From contig JAQUQV010000017.1 in the NCBI GenBank assembly GCA_028715905.1, positions 1-43,077 of the forward strand: a DNA stretch of 43,077 nucleotides, given 5' to 3'. This DNA comes from Kiritimatiellia bacterium. Its GTDB lineage: Bacteria; Verrucomicrobiota; Kiritimatiellia; JAAZAB01. The notes under the pieces were generated by a model, which did not search any database, had not been told where the DNA came from, and saw only the letters and a list, made by a program, of their open reading frames with translations. Positions 32,376 through 41,312 of the stretch are shown here, in pieces. The position numbers and the translations under genes are program-made. Numbering within the stretch: the first letter of the stretch is position 1; each line of letters begins with the position of its first letter.

Positions 32376-33341
32376 TCACTTCCTTTGCAGCAGATGAATC
32401 GCAAACCCGCCGAATTCACCCTTCAAATACACGGCCCCATAAACGCCGCCGGCGTCTTTTTTGGCCGTGCTCATGTCCACCGCAACGCCCTTGCGTTCCA
32501 GCCAGGCCGCGGCCCGCGTTATGGAATTGGTGGTTACGGCGATATGCCCGTTGGTTCCCAGGCCCTTGCTCTTGTTGATCTCAAATCCCTTGCCGGCAAA
32601 GTTGGAGCTGTTGCCTTCTTTCAGGGCCAGGTTGAACATGGCGCTTAAATTCTTGGCCAACTCCAGGGATGATTCGGACCCGCTCATGTTGATGCCGATA
32701 TGGCCGAGATCAAATCCCAGCATGGCATTGATTGCCTCGCGTGTCAGCCGGGTTACTTCGTCAAATTTGCCGGTTTTGATGAGATCGTCCTTGACCATCC
32801 ATGTTCCGCCGCAGGCGAATACTTTTGGGAACAGAATATATTCGGCCAGGTTCTGGGCGGTGATGCCGCCGGTGGGAATGAATTTGACCGCGCTATAGGG
32901 CGCGCTCATGGCCTTCAGGGTTTTGAGTCCGCCAAAGGCGTCCGCCGGAAAAAATTTAAGCACGTCCACGCCGTGGTCAAGCGCCATCTGGATTTCGGTC
33001 GGGGTGGCAATGCCCGGCGTGACGGGCACTTGGCGCTCAACGCAATATTTCACAACCGCGGAACTGAAGCCCGGGGTAACGATGAATTTTGCCCCGGCTT
33101 TCAGGGCCTTTTCCGCCTGCGCAACATTTATCACCGTGCCGGCGCCCAGCAACACGTCGGGGCATTCCGCGGCGATTGCCTTGATGGCGTCTTCAGCCGC
33201 GGCGGTGCGGAAAGTGATTTCTGCCGCGGGCAGTCCGCCCGCGGCCAGGGCTTTTGCCAGCGGCACGGCGTCTTTGGCGTTATCAATTTTCACGACGGGC
33301 ACAATGCCCATCTCGTTGATTGTTTTCAGTGTATCCTGCAT
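32376..33341 (-). CDS. eda: KDPG/KHG aldolase fused to a VOC-like domain
   Basis: 321 residues, about 110 more than a normal Eda. Residues 1-205 are the trimeric class I aldolase with Glu41 and Arg45 (AEITFRT), GAGTV, VTPGF and Schiff-base Lys129 (DVLKFFPA). Residues about 210-321 form a second domain beginning DLGHIGINM and ending with GAVYLKGEFGGFAIHLLQ, with the strand/helix pattern of vicinal-oxygen-chelate (glyoxalase-like) half-domains. It splits KDPG to pyruvate and glyceraldehyde-3-phosphate. The extra domain's role is unknown. AAAGGA lies before the ATG. Confidence 0.88.
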   Translation of the reverse strand: MQDTLKTINEMGIVPVVKIDNAKDAVPLAKALAAGGLPAAEITFRTAAAEDAIKAIAAECPDVLLGAGTVINVAQAEKALKAGAKFIVTPGFSSAVVKYCVERQVPVTPGIATPTEIQMALDHGVDVLKFFPADAFGGLKTLKAMSAPYSAVKFIPTGGITAQNLAEYILFPKVFACGGTWMVKDDLIKTGKFDEVTRLTREAINAMLGFDLGHIGINMSGSESSLELAKNLSAMFNLALKEGNSSNFAGKGFEINKSKGLGTNGHIAVTTNSITRAAAWLERKGVAVDMSTAKKDAGGVYGAVYLKGEFGGFAIHLLQRK

Positions 33342-33370
33342 GTCTTATCCTTTCTGATTTTATTCAAGAT

Positions 33371-33403
33371 AGGCACAAAGGGGCAAAGGCAGAAGGCGCA
33401 AAG
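33371..33403 (+). repeat. GGCACAAAG repeat, copy A
   Basis: AGGCACAAAG followed by GGCAAAGGCAGAAGGCGCAAAG, a simple purine-rich intergenic repeat. The inverted copy is at 33481-33515 and a further copy at 37416-37442. Confidence 0.6.
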
Positions 33404-33480
33404 TAACGGATAAGAACAAAGCTATCTGAACATTTATCCTCTTGCATTTTCTCATTCTGGTTATTTGCTTCTTTCTCTTT

Positions 33481-33515
33481 CACTTTGTGCCTTTGTGCCT
33501 TCTGCCTTTGTGCCT
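33481..33515 (-). repeat. GGCACAAAG repeat, copy B (inverted)
   Basis: On the minus strand AGGCACAAAGGCAGAAGG followed by CACAAAGGCACAAAGTG. Inverted relative to copy A 78 bases away, so the eda to dehydrogenase gap can fold into a large imperfect hairpin. Confidence 0.6.
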
Positions 33516-33517
33516 TT

Positions 33518-34480
33518 TTATATCATATTCACTGCATATTTTGGTTTCCCGCCGCTCAAGACATCCCGGATGTTTTCCGCGGCCTTGCGTTTTAATTCGC
33601 TCTGGGCCTCTTCCGTGTACCAGCCCGTGTGCCCGGACACGGTTATGTTGTCAAGTTTCAGGAGAGGATTATCGGCGTTGACCGGTTCGGTGGCGAACAC
33701 GTCCAGGCCGGCGCTGTTTATCCAGCGTTCCGAAAGCGCCTTGTGAAGCGCGCGTTCGTCAACGATCGGGCCGCGGGAGGTGTTGATGAGAATAGCGGTC
33801 TTTTTCATTTTTTTGAACGCCTCTTCATTGAACATGCCGCGGGTTTTCTCGTTCAGCGGCATATGAATTGAAAAGAAGTCGCCCTCGCGCAGGGCGGTTT
33901 CAAGGTCAACCTTTTCGGCGCCGGCGGCGCGCACGGCAATTTCATCCAGGAAGGGGTCAAAAACCAGCGTGCGCCCCAATTGAAAGCCGGAGAGTTTGCG
34001 GTGAAAAATGCGGGCGATCTGGCCAAATCCGAAAAAAACAAAGGTTTTGTCCTTGACGCGCCACTGGGGCCCGTCGGCCTGCGTTTGCCAGATGCCCGCC
34101 TTGACCTGTTTGTCGCGCAGGGCCACCTTGCGGACACAGCTCATAAAGAGGGCAAATGCCTGGTCGGAAACGTCCTCGCCGCAGTAGTCCGGCACATTGG
34201 CGACCCAAATGTTTTTTTTCGTGGCGGCCTGCACGTCCACATTGTCGTAGCCGACGCCGTATCTTGAAATAATTTTGCATTTTTTCAGGGCGCCAATCAC
34301 CTTTGCGTTGATCGGCGGCAGGTTGACGATGATGCCGTCGGCGTTTTCACAGGCTTTTGCCAATTCATGCTGGTCGGCGCTTTTGGTAATAGTCGGCGCA
34401 ATGCCGAGGTTTGTCAGGACTTCGTTTTCCTCGTTGTAATGAGGATAACGGTCATCTGCAATAACGACTTTTTGGCTCAT
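33518..34480 (-). CDS. D-isomer-specific 2-hydroxyacid dehydrogenase family protein
   Basis: 320 residues. NAD-binding GFGQIARIF (GxGxxA type), TSRGPIVDE with the conserved Arg/Glu, and SGHTGWYTEEA with the catalytic His, as in CtbP/phosphoglycerate dehydrogenase relatives. A ribosome site AAGGGG precedes the ATG. The substrate is not determined; within this operon, reduction or oxidation of a sugar-derived 2-keto acid is likely. It is 28 bases after the lyase-like gene. Confidence 0.85.
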   Translation of the reverse strand: MSQKVVIADDRYPHYNEENEVLTNLGIAPTITKSADQHELAKACENADGIIVNLPPINAKVIGALKKCKIISRYGVGYDNVDVQAATKKNIWVANVPDYCGEDVSDQAFALFMSCVRKVALRDKQVKAGIWQTQADGPQWRVKDKTFVFFGFGQIARIFHRKLSGFQLGRTLVFDPFLDEIAVRAAGAEKVDLETALREGDFFSIHMPLNEKTRGMFNEEAFKKMKKTAILINTSRGPIVDERALHKALSERWINSAGLDVFATEPVNADNPLLKLDNITVSGHTGWYTEEAQSELKRKAAENIRDVLSGGKPKYAVNMI

Positions 34481-34508
34481 TTTTTCAGCCCCTTCATCAG
34501 TATTTTAC

Positions 34509-36332
34509 TCACGTCAACTCAACCCGCCAGCTGATCTGGCGCTGGTCTGTCCTGAAGCATCCGATCCGATAAATTCCATTGCGGTTGGGAGCGTCAAAAG
34601 GCTCGAGGTATTGTTCCGCAGAACCGGGGCTCAGACATTCTACCCGCAATGAATGTGCGGCGCATTTGACCGTAAATGAGCGCTCTTCCGCATGAATTTG
34701 TGAAGCCGTTCCGCCATTTGTCTTCAGCAGCGGAATCTGGACAAGGGTCTGAACCGCCGAAGCCGGCGGCGATGAGGTTATTTCAACGCCTGAGCCGGTT
34801 ATGCAATATTTTTCGTTCACCATCATGGTCGCTCCGGAATTGATGGTATAGGCTACAGAAAACCGGACCCTTTCCGGGCTTTCAACCAGGTCCGTGAGCT
34901 GAACATCAACAATTTCGCCGGACAAGTCGGAAAGCCAGATCGTTTTGCCATCCCGCGTTATCCAGCCAAGCCCCATGGCAATATTGCGGGGCGAAGCCGG
35001 CTCCGGCACGATATAATTGGGATGCGCCGCAATCGGAATGGATAAGCCCAATTCGGTCGGCGCTCCCTTGCGGTGGATGCGTCCCAATCCGGTGGCGTCA
35101 TAGTGGTGGTCGGCGCGCGTGTCAATTTCAATATGATATCCGCCGCAAGCGGCAAAAATCTTGTGAAAATCTTTCAATAATGGCAGCAGGTATCCGCCGA
35201 TTTCGGCCGGAGCCGGCGACTCCTTGATCGTGTCGTCCGCCAGGAGATGCGCAAAACCGAACTGGCTGGCAATCAGGAGAGAGTAAACGGCATAAAGCCC
35301 GTAACTCCGCTCGCGGCCGTGCTGGGTTTCGGGAGGGAATTCGTTCTTGGTGAAACGCAGCGGAGAAAGATCAAGCCAGCGTTTCACGCTCAAGGCGGCG
35401 AGCCGGGCGGCGCGTTTGAATGCTCCGGCCAGAATCTCGTTGCCCAATTCCTTATATCTGCTCGCCTCATATTCGCAAATTACGCTGATGATTGCCTCGT
35501 TGAAATTCTGTTGATTGCTCCTTCCGCCGAACGGCGCCTCGCCGGTTGACGACAAGTACATCAGGGTTGTCAGGCCGCCCCGCCGCAGCATTTCATCAAA
35601 GAAGGCGGCATGTTTACCCTTGTATCCTGCGGCAAATAAAAGCGAAAGGTTCATGCGGGGGGTCCAATCGTACGTCAAGGGATCATTGGGATCGCGGTAC
35701 ATGCCTAGTTCCGTAAAACGGCGCTTTTGCGTTTCAAGATGCCGCTCGATAAACGGCGTGTTGCAGGAAATGCCAAGCTGCTTTTTCATCTGCTCTCCGG
35801 CTATGGCAAACGTGACAACATTGTAAATATCTTCTGCTTTAGATTTTGAAAGAACGCAGGCATAATTTTTTTCCGGGTCGTATCCGCCAAGTTGCCGCCG
35901 CCATTTCTCCATCCTCGCTTTGTCGGTCTTATCCCGCATTGCAGACAATCCCCTGATAATTTCTTTCGGATAAAAATCCACTCTGCATGTATGCTTCTCG
36001 TAGGGTTGCGCAACCTCTTGGCAAATAGCGTCAAGGCCTCTGGTAAGATTATCGGTCAGGTCCTGGCAACGGCCGTTTTCCACAAGAGCCCCAAGCGCGC
36101 CCACGAAACGCGCCGTGGTAAATGGCAAAAAGATGGTATCGCTCTGCTCGAACGGATCATGGATTCTTCCGTCATTATCCTGGAGAACCACAAGCTGGCG
36201 CACAATGGGTTCGCTTAAGTCCAAATAGAAATCCTTGGTCAAGCCGGTAGGCTGCCAGGCAGCAGGACGCTGTCCATCGGAAAGCATCTGCTCAATTTTT
36301 CCATCAAGCGGATAAGCAACAGCATTGTTCAT
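34509..36332 (-). CDS. Unrecognised large enzyme, toroid plus beta-sandwich look
   Basis: 607 residues from ATG 36332, one base after the oxidoreductase stop; the frame stays open 91 codons upstream, but that part is low-complexity Trp/Pro/Arg and overlaps the other gene. No signal peptide. The first about 400 residues look alpha-helical with conserved-looking aromatic clusters (YDWTPRMNLSLLFAAGY, GEAPFGGRSNQQNFNEA, EIDTRADHHYDATGLGR). The rest is beta-rich. This resembles alpha-toroid polysaccharide lyases/heparinase-like proteins, with His and Tyr residues suited to beta-elimination. Not assigned to a family by sequence. Confidence 0.7.
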   Translation of the reverse strand: MNNAVAYPLDGKIEQMLSDGQRPAAWQPTGLTKDFYLDLSEPIVRQLVVLQDNDGRIHDPFEQSDTIFLPFTTARFVGALGALVENGRCQDLTDNLTRGLDAICQEVAQPYEKHTCRVDFYPKEIIRGLSAMRDKTDKARMEKWRRQLGGYDPEKNYACVLSKSKAEDIYNVVTFAIAGEQMKKQLGISCNTPFIERHLETQKRRFTELGMYRDPNDPLTYDWTPRMNLSLLFAAGYKGKHAAFFDEMLRRGGLTTLMYLSSTGEAPFGGRSNQQNFNEAIISVICEYEASRYKELGNEILAGAFKRAARLAALSVKRWLDLSPLRFTKNEFPPETQHGRERSYGLYAVYSLLIASQFGFAHLLADDTIKESPAPAEIGGYLLPLLKDFHKIFAACGGYHIEIDTRADHHYDATGLGRIHRKGAPTELGLSIPIAAHPNYIVPEPASPRNIAMGLGWITRDGKTIWLSDLSGEIVDVQLTDLVESPERVRFSVAYTINSGATMMVNEKYCITGSGVEITSSPPASAVQTLVQIPLLKTNGGTASQIHAEERSFTVKCAAHSLRVECLSPGSAEQYLEPFDAPNRNGIYRIGCFRTDQRQISWRVELT

Positions 36333-36333
36333 T

Positions 36334-37401
36334 TCATCCCCATCTTCCGCGCACTGCCTTGCCGCCGGCGTTGGCCTTGTACATGGCCTCAATGATTTCC
36401 ACGCAGGCCAGTCCCAATCGGCCGCTGCAGCCGTACATCGGCTCCTTGTCCTCCCGGACGCATTGCACGGCGCACGCCAGTTCGTCCACGTAGCCCAGGT
36501 TGTGAAATTCATCCACGGCCGGCTTTGTCCAGCCGAGGGTGTTGTCGGCCTTTTCAACGGCATAGCCGTAACCGGGGCGGGAATAAACATCCAGGCAGGA
36601 GCCAAGCGTCAGGTCGGCCTTGATGTTTCCGGCAGAACCGTAAATTTCAACCCGGTCTTCCATGCCGCCCACGGTGATGTAATTGCCCTCAATCAGCGCG
36701 TGTTCCCCGCCGGCGAATTTCATGATTGCCACGGAAAAATCCTCGCCGCTGTTCCGCTTGTGGACGTAATTGTCTTTGAGCCCGCCGTTGCATCTGGCAA
36801 AAACCTCCACCACCGGATTTTTGCCGCCTTTGGCCAGCAGGTAAAGCGCCCAGCCGATCGGGTGGATGCCAAGGTGAATAAGGCATCCGCCGCCGCAGGT
36901 TTTCTTGTTTCTGGCAAAGGGACTGTGCGTGCCGTTATGGCATTCCTTGGCCTTGACGTAGAGCGGCCGGCCAATGCCGCCTTCCTTGATGACGGTAACC
37001 GCGCGGTTCAGGGCCGGCGCAAAGCACCAGTCTTCGCCGTAAAATAACTTTACTTCTGCTTTTTTGCAGGCCGCCACCATGGCGCGGGCGTCTTGCGCCT
37101 TTGTGGCCAGGGGTTTTTCGCAAAAGACGTGTTTTCCGGCGCCGGCCGCGGCCAGGACAATGTCGTGGTGCAGGAAATTGGGCGCGCAGACCGAGACAAG
37201 GTCAATATCCTCTTTTGAGAGCATTTCGCGGTAATCCTTATAGACGCGCGGGATTTTCCATTTTTTGGCGAATGGCTCCAGGTTGTCAATGGCTGCCACG
37301 GCCTCCATGGAGACCGCGGGATTGCGGCGGTAGCTGTCGGCGTGGAAATCCGCCGCGAATTTTGAGCCCACGATGCCGACCTTGATTTTGTTGTTCATCA
37401 T
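36334..37401 (-). CDS. Gfo/Idh/MocA family oxidoreductase
   Basis: 355 residues from the ATG pair at 37401/37398; the upstream extension encodes the translated GGCACAAAG repeat and is rejected. VGIVGSKFAADFHADSY is the NAD(P)-binding Rossmann motif, and CEKPLATKAQDA has the EKP signature with its catalytic Lys. These enzymes oxidise or reduce sugar hydroxyls and often serve in uronate, inositol or amino-sugar pathways. Next to the lyase-like gene (one-base gap), so the two are co-translated. Confidence 0.9.
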   Translation of the reverse strand: MMNNKIKVGIVGSKFAADFHADSYRRNPAVSMEAVAAIDNLEPFAKKWKIPRVYKDYREMLSKEDIDLVSVCAPNFLHHDIVLAAAGAGKHVFCEKPLATKAQDARAMVAACKKAEVKLFYGEDWCFAPALNRAVTVIKEGGIGRPLYVKAKECHNGTHSPFARNKKTCGGGCLIHLGIHPIGWALYLLAKGGKNPVVEVFARCNGGLKDNYVHKRNSGEDFSVAIMKFAGGEHALIEGNYITVGGMEDRVEIYGSAGNIKADLTLGSCLDVYSRPGYGYAVEKADNTLGWTKPAVDEFHNLGYVDELACAVQCVREDKEPMYGCSGRLGLACVEIIEAMYKANAGGKAVRGRWG

Positions 37402-37415
37402 ATTTTTTTCTCTGT

Positions 37416-37442
37416 CACTTTGTGCCTTCTGCCTATGTGCCT
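37416..37442 (-). repeat. GGCACAAAG repeat, copy C
   Basis: On the minus strand AGGCACATAGGCAGAAGG followed by CACAAAGTG. It fills the 47-base gap between the double-GNAT gene and the Gfo/Idh gene. Confidence 0.6.
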
Positions 37443-37448
37443 GCTTTC

Positions 37449-38750
37449 TCATCCCTTCTCCGGGCCGGTTATACCCCAGAATTTTTCCTGCAGTTTTTCC
37501 CGTTCATATTCCATGAAAGCGGCGGTTTCAGTGTAATTGAGCGTGGACTTGTAAATCGTTTCGCGGAACGACTTGACCCGCGGCGAGTTTTTTTCCAGGT
37601 TTTCCGCCGCCGCAAACTGTTCAACCAGTTTGTCCGCCTCAGTGTAATGCACAAACTGATACATGCGGGTGAAATCGCGCGCCGGCTTGGCCGTCTTGAT
37701 CAGGCGGTGGCGGCTCGGTTTTTTTTCCTGGTCAAAGACCCGCTCCGCGTAGGCGCCCTTGTCGGCAAACTTGCCCTCGGGGGTGTCAATGAAGGCGGTC
37801 TTGTTGTTTTTATCCTTCATCAAAAATTGAGCGGCGGCAATGACAAGCGCGCGGGCTGTTTCATCGTTGTCGGCGATGAAGGGGCCGACAAACGGGCGGA
37901 TCCGGCCGGGGCGGGTGAAACAATAGCCCTTGATGACGCCGTTGTCGTCCCGGCAAACAAAACAGCCGCCCCCGCTGTCTTTGAAAAGTCCGCGCATGAT
38001 TTCGGCGCGTTCCACGAACGCGGAAGCATCGTAGCGGATGACTTCATTGAGGTCATTTTTCTTCACGGTAAAAACATGGTTGCGGTCATGTTTTTGCCCC
38101 GCAAATTCGGCCAATTCAAAAACCGAACGCCAGATGCGGTAGGAATTGACATACCCGACCGCGCCGTAGACCGTGTTGCCCATGGGGGTGGCGTCGAGGC
38201 CGTTGATGACTTTACCGCTGTCTAGCGCATATTTTACGCAACGTTGCATCATGGCATTGGCAATGCCCTGGCGCCGCGCCTCGGGGTGGACCAGAATCAT
38301 TCCAATCCAGGTCTTGTTGTCCCCGAGCGGCAAGGTAGAACAAGTGCCCAGCGGTATGTCAAAGTTTTTCCCAGTGAGTCTGGCCACAAAAGTGCCGTTT
38401 GGATCAAGATCCACCATGCGGTCAATATCGCGGTCGGTCTGGTTCCAGCCGGCGCGCATGGTCAGGAGGTGCATGACGTCGCGGTATTTTCCTATCTTTT
38501 CAAGGCTGAAAAATTTACCGTTGATTGCCTTGCTGTTTGCCGGCAGATCAACGCGCATTTTTTCCGGCACCCGGACTTTGATCTTTTTTCCGCTGCGGGC
38601 GATGATTTCAATCTCCCGTTCTTCCGCGAAGGGGTCGCCTCTGGGATTGCTCAGCCGGAAACAGCCGTAGAGCGTGTCAACGTATTTGTCCTTGCCTATT
38701 ATAATTTCGTTAACTTGATCTGGATGAGATTTCTTAATCAAAGTCTTCAT
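37449..38750 (-). CDS. Double-domain GNAT acetyltransferase-like protein
   Basis: 433 residues from ATG 38750; the longer open frame upstream overlaps the propeller gene and is rejected. The N-terminal GNAT domain (about 80-200) has IGMILVHPEARRQGIANAMMQRCVKYA, a clear acetyl-CoA loop, and the segment VYGAVGY. A second, YitH-like GNAT domain follows (about 220-330; CFVCRDDNGVIKGYCFTRPG). The last about 100 residues are unusual for a GNAT. The acceptor is unknown; it is encoded in a sugar-acid gene array, so a sugar or a pathway protein is plausible. Confidence 0.75.
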   Translation of the reverse strand: MKTLIKKSHPDQVNEIIIGKDKYVDTLYGCFRLSNPRGDPFAEEREIEIIARSGKKIKVRVPEKMRVDLPANSKAINGKFFSLEKIGKYRDVMHLLTMRAGWNQTDRDIDRMVDLDPNGTFVARLTGKNFDIPLGTCSTLPLGDNKTWIGMILVHPEARRQGIANAMMQRCVKYALDSGKVINGLDATPMGNTVYGAVGYVNSYRIWRSVFELAEFAGQKHDRNHVFTVKKNDLNEVIRYDASAFVERAEIMRGLFKDSGGGCFVCRDDNGVIKGYCFTRPGRIRPFVGPFIADNDETARALVIAAAQFLMKDKNNKTAFIDTPEGKFADKGAYAERVFDQEKKPSRHRLIKTAKPARDFTRMYQFVHYTEADKLVEQFAAAENLEKNSPRVKSFRETIYKSTLNYTETAAFMEYEREKLQEKFWGITGPEKG

Positions 38751-38769
38751 TATTTTTATATTTTGTGGA

Positions 38770-40080
38770 TTACATCCCTGTATAGATGGTTTCATTGTAA
38801 ATGGTCGGAATGGCCAGCGGTCGGCTGTTAGCATAGATGTAAACGCCTGAGACTCCATATAAGACGGCCTCGTCCCGGCTATCTCCCCATATATCCGCCG
38901 CCAGACCGTAATAACCAGCCGGGCCGTAGATATTTGTGATCCAGTCCGGCGCCACCTGCGGCGGGACCGGTCGTAAAGCCAGGGTGTCCGCCACTTCCCC
39001 CTCACCGTTATATACCACCGCCGGCTCGCCGTAGCCGCGGCTATACATCAATATCCCCTGCGGAGAGCCTGGTCCAAACCAGTTGATGGACGTGATTGCC
39101 GCACCCCAACTGCCTTCGGGTTGAACGCGCCGCCATATTTCCCGGCCCTCCAGATCGAACAAGCACAGAGTCGCCGGGGCGCGGCCGCCGGCCGGCAATT
39201 TTTCCCCGCGGTTGAGCGCCGCCACTTGCGTGGAGGAGTCGCCCCGGAAGTGTCCGGTCACCACGTGCTGCGCCTCGCGTAACGGTATTTTCCATAATTC
39301 CCGGCCATCGGTGGTCAGGCAATGCAATCCACCGTTGCCGAAGAGCAGATGCCAGGATCCATCCGGAGTTTTAACGGCGCAAGCGGCATCCTGATGCTGA
39401 TTGCCGGCGTCATGCTGAAAAAGCACCTTGCCGTTGTGATCTATCAGCGCGAACCCGACGAACACCTCATCGCATCCATCGCCATCCACGTCGGCCAGCG
39501 CCGGAAAATGTCCCGTTGAACCTTGATAGCGCCAGAGCACGCGCCCATCGTGCGCGACGCCCCACATGTTCCAGTAGCGGTCCTTGACCACCAGGTCCTC
39601 GCGGCGTCCGCGCCCTGTCAGATCCGCGAACAGAAAACAATCGTCGGCCGGGGCCGGCAAAGGGAGAGTGTCCTTCTGTTGCCCTGTGGCGGCATCCAGA
39701 ATCAGTAGCGTGGCCGAGCCCTCGTAGCGCGCAGCCCGTTCCCGGTGCCATACTTTCGGCTCATGCAGTTCGGCATATACGGCTTGACGAACCAGCAGCA
39801 CTTCGTTCCGGCCGTCGCCGTCCCAATCGTAGATTTGCACCGGCAGGTCGGAATAGATTCGTCCACATGCTTCGGCTGGACATCCCCATTGCCAGAGTCG
39901 CCGCCCCTCAATCGTTAATGCAGTTAAACCGGTGATCGCGCGTGTTTCAAAATGGCTGCGTGCGAAGAGCATGTCCGGCGCGCCATCGCCATTCAGATCG
40001 CCGACGCGCAGTGTGTTGGCGCAAAAATTATTCTTGCCTTCTTCGGTCGCCCCGATGTGCTTTACCAAGTGCATGGTCAT
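38770..40080 (-). CDS. FG-GAP/VCBS beta-propeller protein, rhamnogalacturonan-lyase-like
   Basis: 436 residues of tandem propeller blades with calcium-loop motifs DLNGDGAPDM, DWDGDGRNEV, DVDGDGCDEV and WGDSRDEAV. The ending VYIYANSRPLAIPTIYNETIY resembles the C-terminal part of PL11-type rhamnogalacturonan lyase propellers as I recall them, but no lyase catalytic residues can be named. It has no signal peptide, which is odd for a polysaccharide lyase. It may act on imported oligosaccharides, or be a binding/inactive relative. Overlaps the PreA-like gene by four bases. Confidence 0.7.
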   Translation of the reverse strand: MTMHLVKHIGATEEGKNNFCANTLRVGDLNGDGAPDMLFARSHFETRAITGLTALTIEGRRLWQWGCPAEACGRIYSDLPVQIYDWDGDGRNEVLLVRQAVYAELHEPKVWHRERAARYEGSATLLILDAATGQQKDTLPLPAPADDCFLFADLTGRGRREDLVVKDRYWNMWGVAHDGRVLWRYQGSTGHFPALADVDGDGCDEVFVGFALIDHNGKVLFQHDAGNQHQDAACAVKTPDGSWHLLFGNGGLHCLTTDGRELWKIPLREAQHVVTGHFRGDSSTQVAALNRGEKLPAGGRAPATLCLFDLEGREIWRRVQPEGSWGAAITSINWFGPGSPQGILMYSRGYGEPAVVYNGEGEVADTLALRPVPPQVAPDWITNIYGPAGYYGLAADIWGDSRDEAVLYGVSGVYIYANSRPLAIPTIYNETIYTGM

Positions 40081-41312
40081 GATTTTCTCCTCATATTAAT
40101 TGCCCCTTGCGGACAGATATCCGCGCAGGTTGAACACGCCAGGCATTTTTCCTTTGTGATGCGGCTCTTGCGGTCAATGATTTCAATGGCGTTGCAATGG
40201 CCGATTTTTTCGCACAGCCCGCAGCCGTTGCATTTTTCCAAATCAACCTCGGCGTAACCTGCATGCAGTGTTAGCTTGTCGGCGGGAGTGATTTTCTGCA
40301 TGGCAAGATCGCGGAAATCGCGGTAGCTTTTATAGCCGTGTCTATTCATGAATTCGCTCATTTGTTTAAGCCATTTGGGCAAAAAATCAAAACCGCGCAG
40401 CATGGTCTCGGTGCAGACTCCGAGCAAATCCGCGCCGCACATGATGAATTGAATCGCGTCCCTGGCCGAGGCGATCCCGCCCGTGCCCTGGATGAAGGGG
40501 GTGACGCCCGCTTTTTTACGGATCTCGTAAACGTCCCTGAGCGCAAGCGGCTTTATCCAGGGGCCGGAAAAACAGGCCATGGTGGGCTCGTCCTGAAGGC
40601 GGTAGGGGCCCTGGCTGGTATTTTCAATGTCAAATTCGGCGATGGCCAGACGGTTGGCGACCGAGACCACGCAGTCAATGCCCTTGTCAAAGCAGGCTTT
40701 GGCCACATCGGCGATCCGGCCGCCTTCGGGCGTGATCTTGACAAAGACCGGAATTTTGACCGCCTTTTTCACGGCTTCCGCGATTGTGCTGACGATGACG
40801 GCGTTCTGGCCCATGCTGGCGCCGGTCTGAGCCGTATTCTTTGCCTCTTTTTCAGAAAGGGCCACGTTGAAGGACATATTGGGGCAGCACATGTTGAGCT
40901 CAATGGCATGCGCGCCGGCCGCTTGGGCTTTTTTGGCCATGTCCTCCCAGCCGGTTGCGCTTTTGCCTACATAGGTAATGTTGGCAAAGAGCACAAGATC
41001 GCGCGTTGCCTTGCGCCCTTCCTCAATCAATTTCAGGCACTGGTCAAAAGTCAGGCGTTTTTCAGCGGTAAAGGCGTGATATTTTTCTTTGCCAAACCAG
41101 CGGTAGCGGGGCGGGAGACTGATGTAAGGCTCCGGGTCAAAGGCCAGTTTCAAGCTGGCGCCGGCCCAGCCTGATTCTTCGGCCAGGATCAGTTGCTCCT
41201 TCAATTTGACGGTGGGGCCGGAGGCCACGATGAAGTTATTGCGGAATTTCAGATTGCCGACGGTCAGCGATAGTTTCCCGTCATCCTGATGTTTTTGCGG
41301 TGTTTTTTTCAT
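40077..41312 (-). CDS. Dihydropyrimidine-dehydrogenase-like flavoprotein with ferredoxin tail (PreA-like)
   Basis: 411 residues. The N-terminus KLSLTVGNLKFRNNFIVASGPTV and ELNMCCPNMSF followed by KITPEGG resemble the FMN/pyrimidine TIM barrel of the DHOD/PreA family. The C-terminus has two 4Fe-4S motifs, CNGCGLCEKIGHC and CLACSTCADICP. It probably reduces or oxidises a ring or enone using an electron partner; a pyrimidine is not assured in this operon. GGAGG (41329-41333) sits 16 bases before this ATG but seven bases before an in-frame ATT, so an ATT start is possible. Confidence 0.8.
   Translation of the reverse strand: MKKTPQKHQDDGKLSLTVGNLKFRNNFIVASGPTVKLKEQLILAEESGWAGASLKLAFDPEPYISLPPRYRWFGKEKYHAFTAEKRLTFDQCLKLIEEGRKATRDLVLFANITYVGKSATGWEDMAKKAQAAGAHAIELNMCCPNMSFNVALSEKEAKNTAQTGASMGQNAVIVSTIAEAVKKAVKIPVFVKITPEGGRIADVAKACFDKGIDCVVSVANRLAIAEFDIENTSQGPYRLQDEPTMACFSGPWIKPLALRDVYEIRKKAGVTPFIQGTGGIASARDAIQFIMCGADLLGVCTETMLRGFDFLPKWLKQMSEFMNRHGYKSYRDFRDLAMQKITPADKLTLHAGYAEVDLEKCNGCGLCEKIGHCNAIEIIDRKSRITKEKCLACSTCADICPQGAINMRRKS

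Noticed and set aside
36333-36605. N-terminal extension of the lyase-like gene to 36605
   Set aside because: The added residues are Trp/Pro/Arg/Thr-rich shadow sequence of the upstream oxidoreductase; ATG 36332 lies one base after its stop.
38751-39005. N-terminal extension of the double-GNAT gene
   Set aside because: It lies antisense to no gene but overlaps the propeller coding sequence in another frame; composition is typical of a shadow frame.
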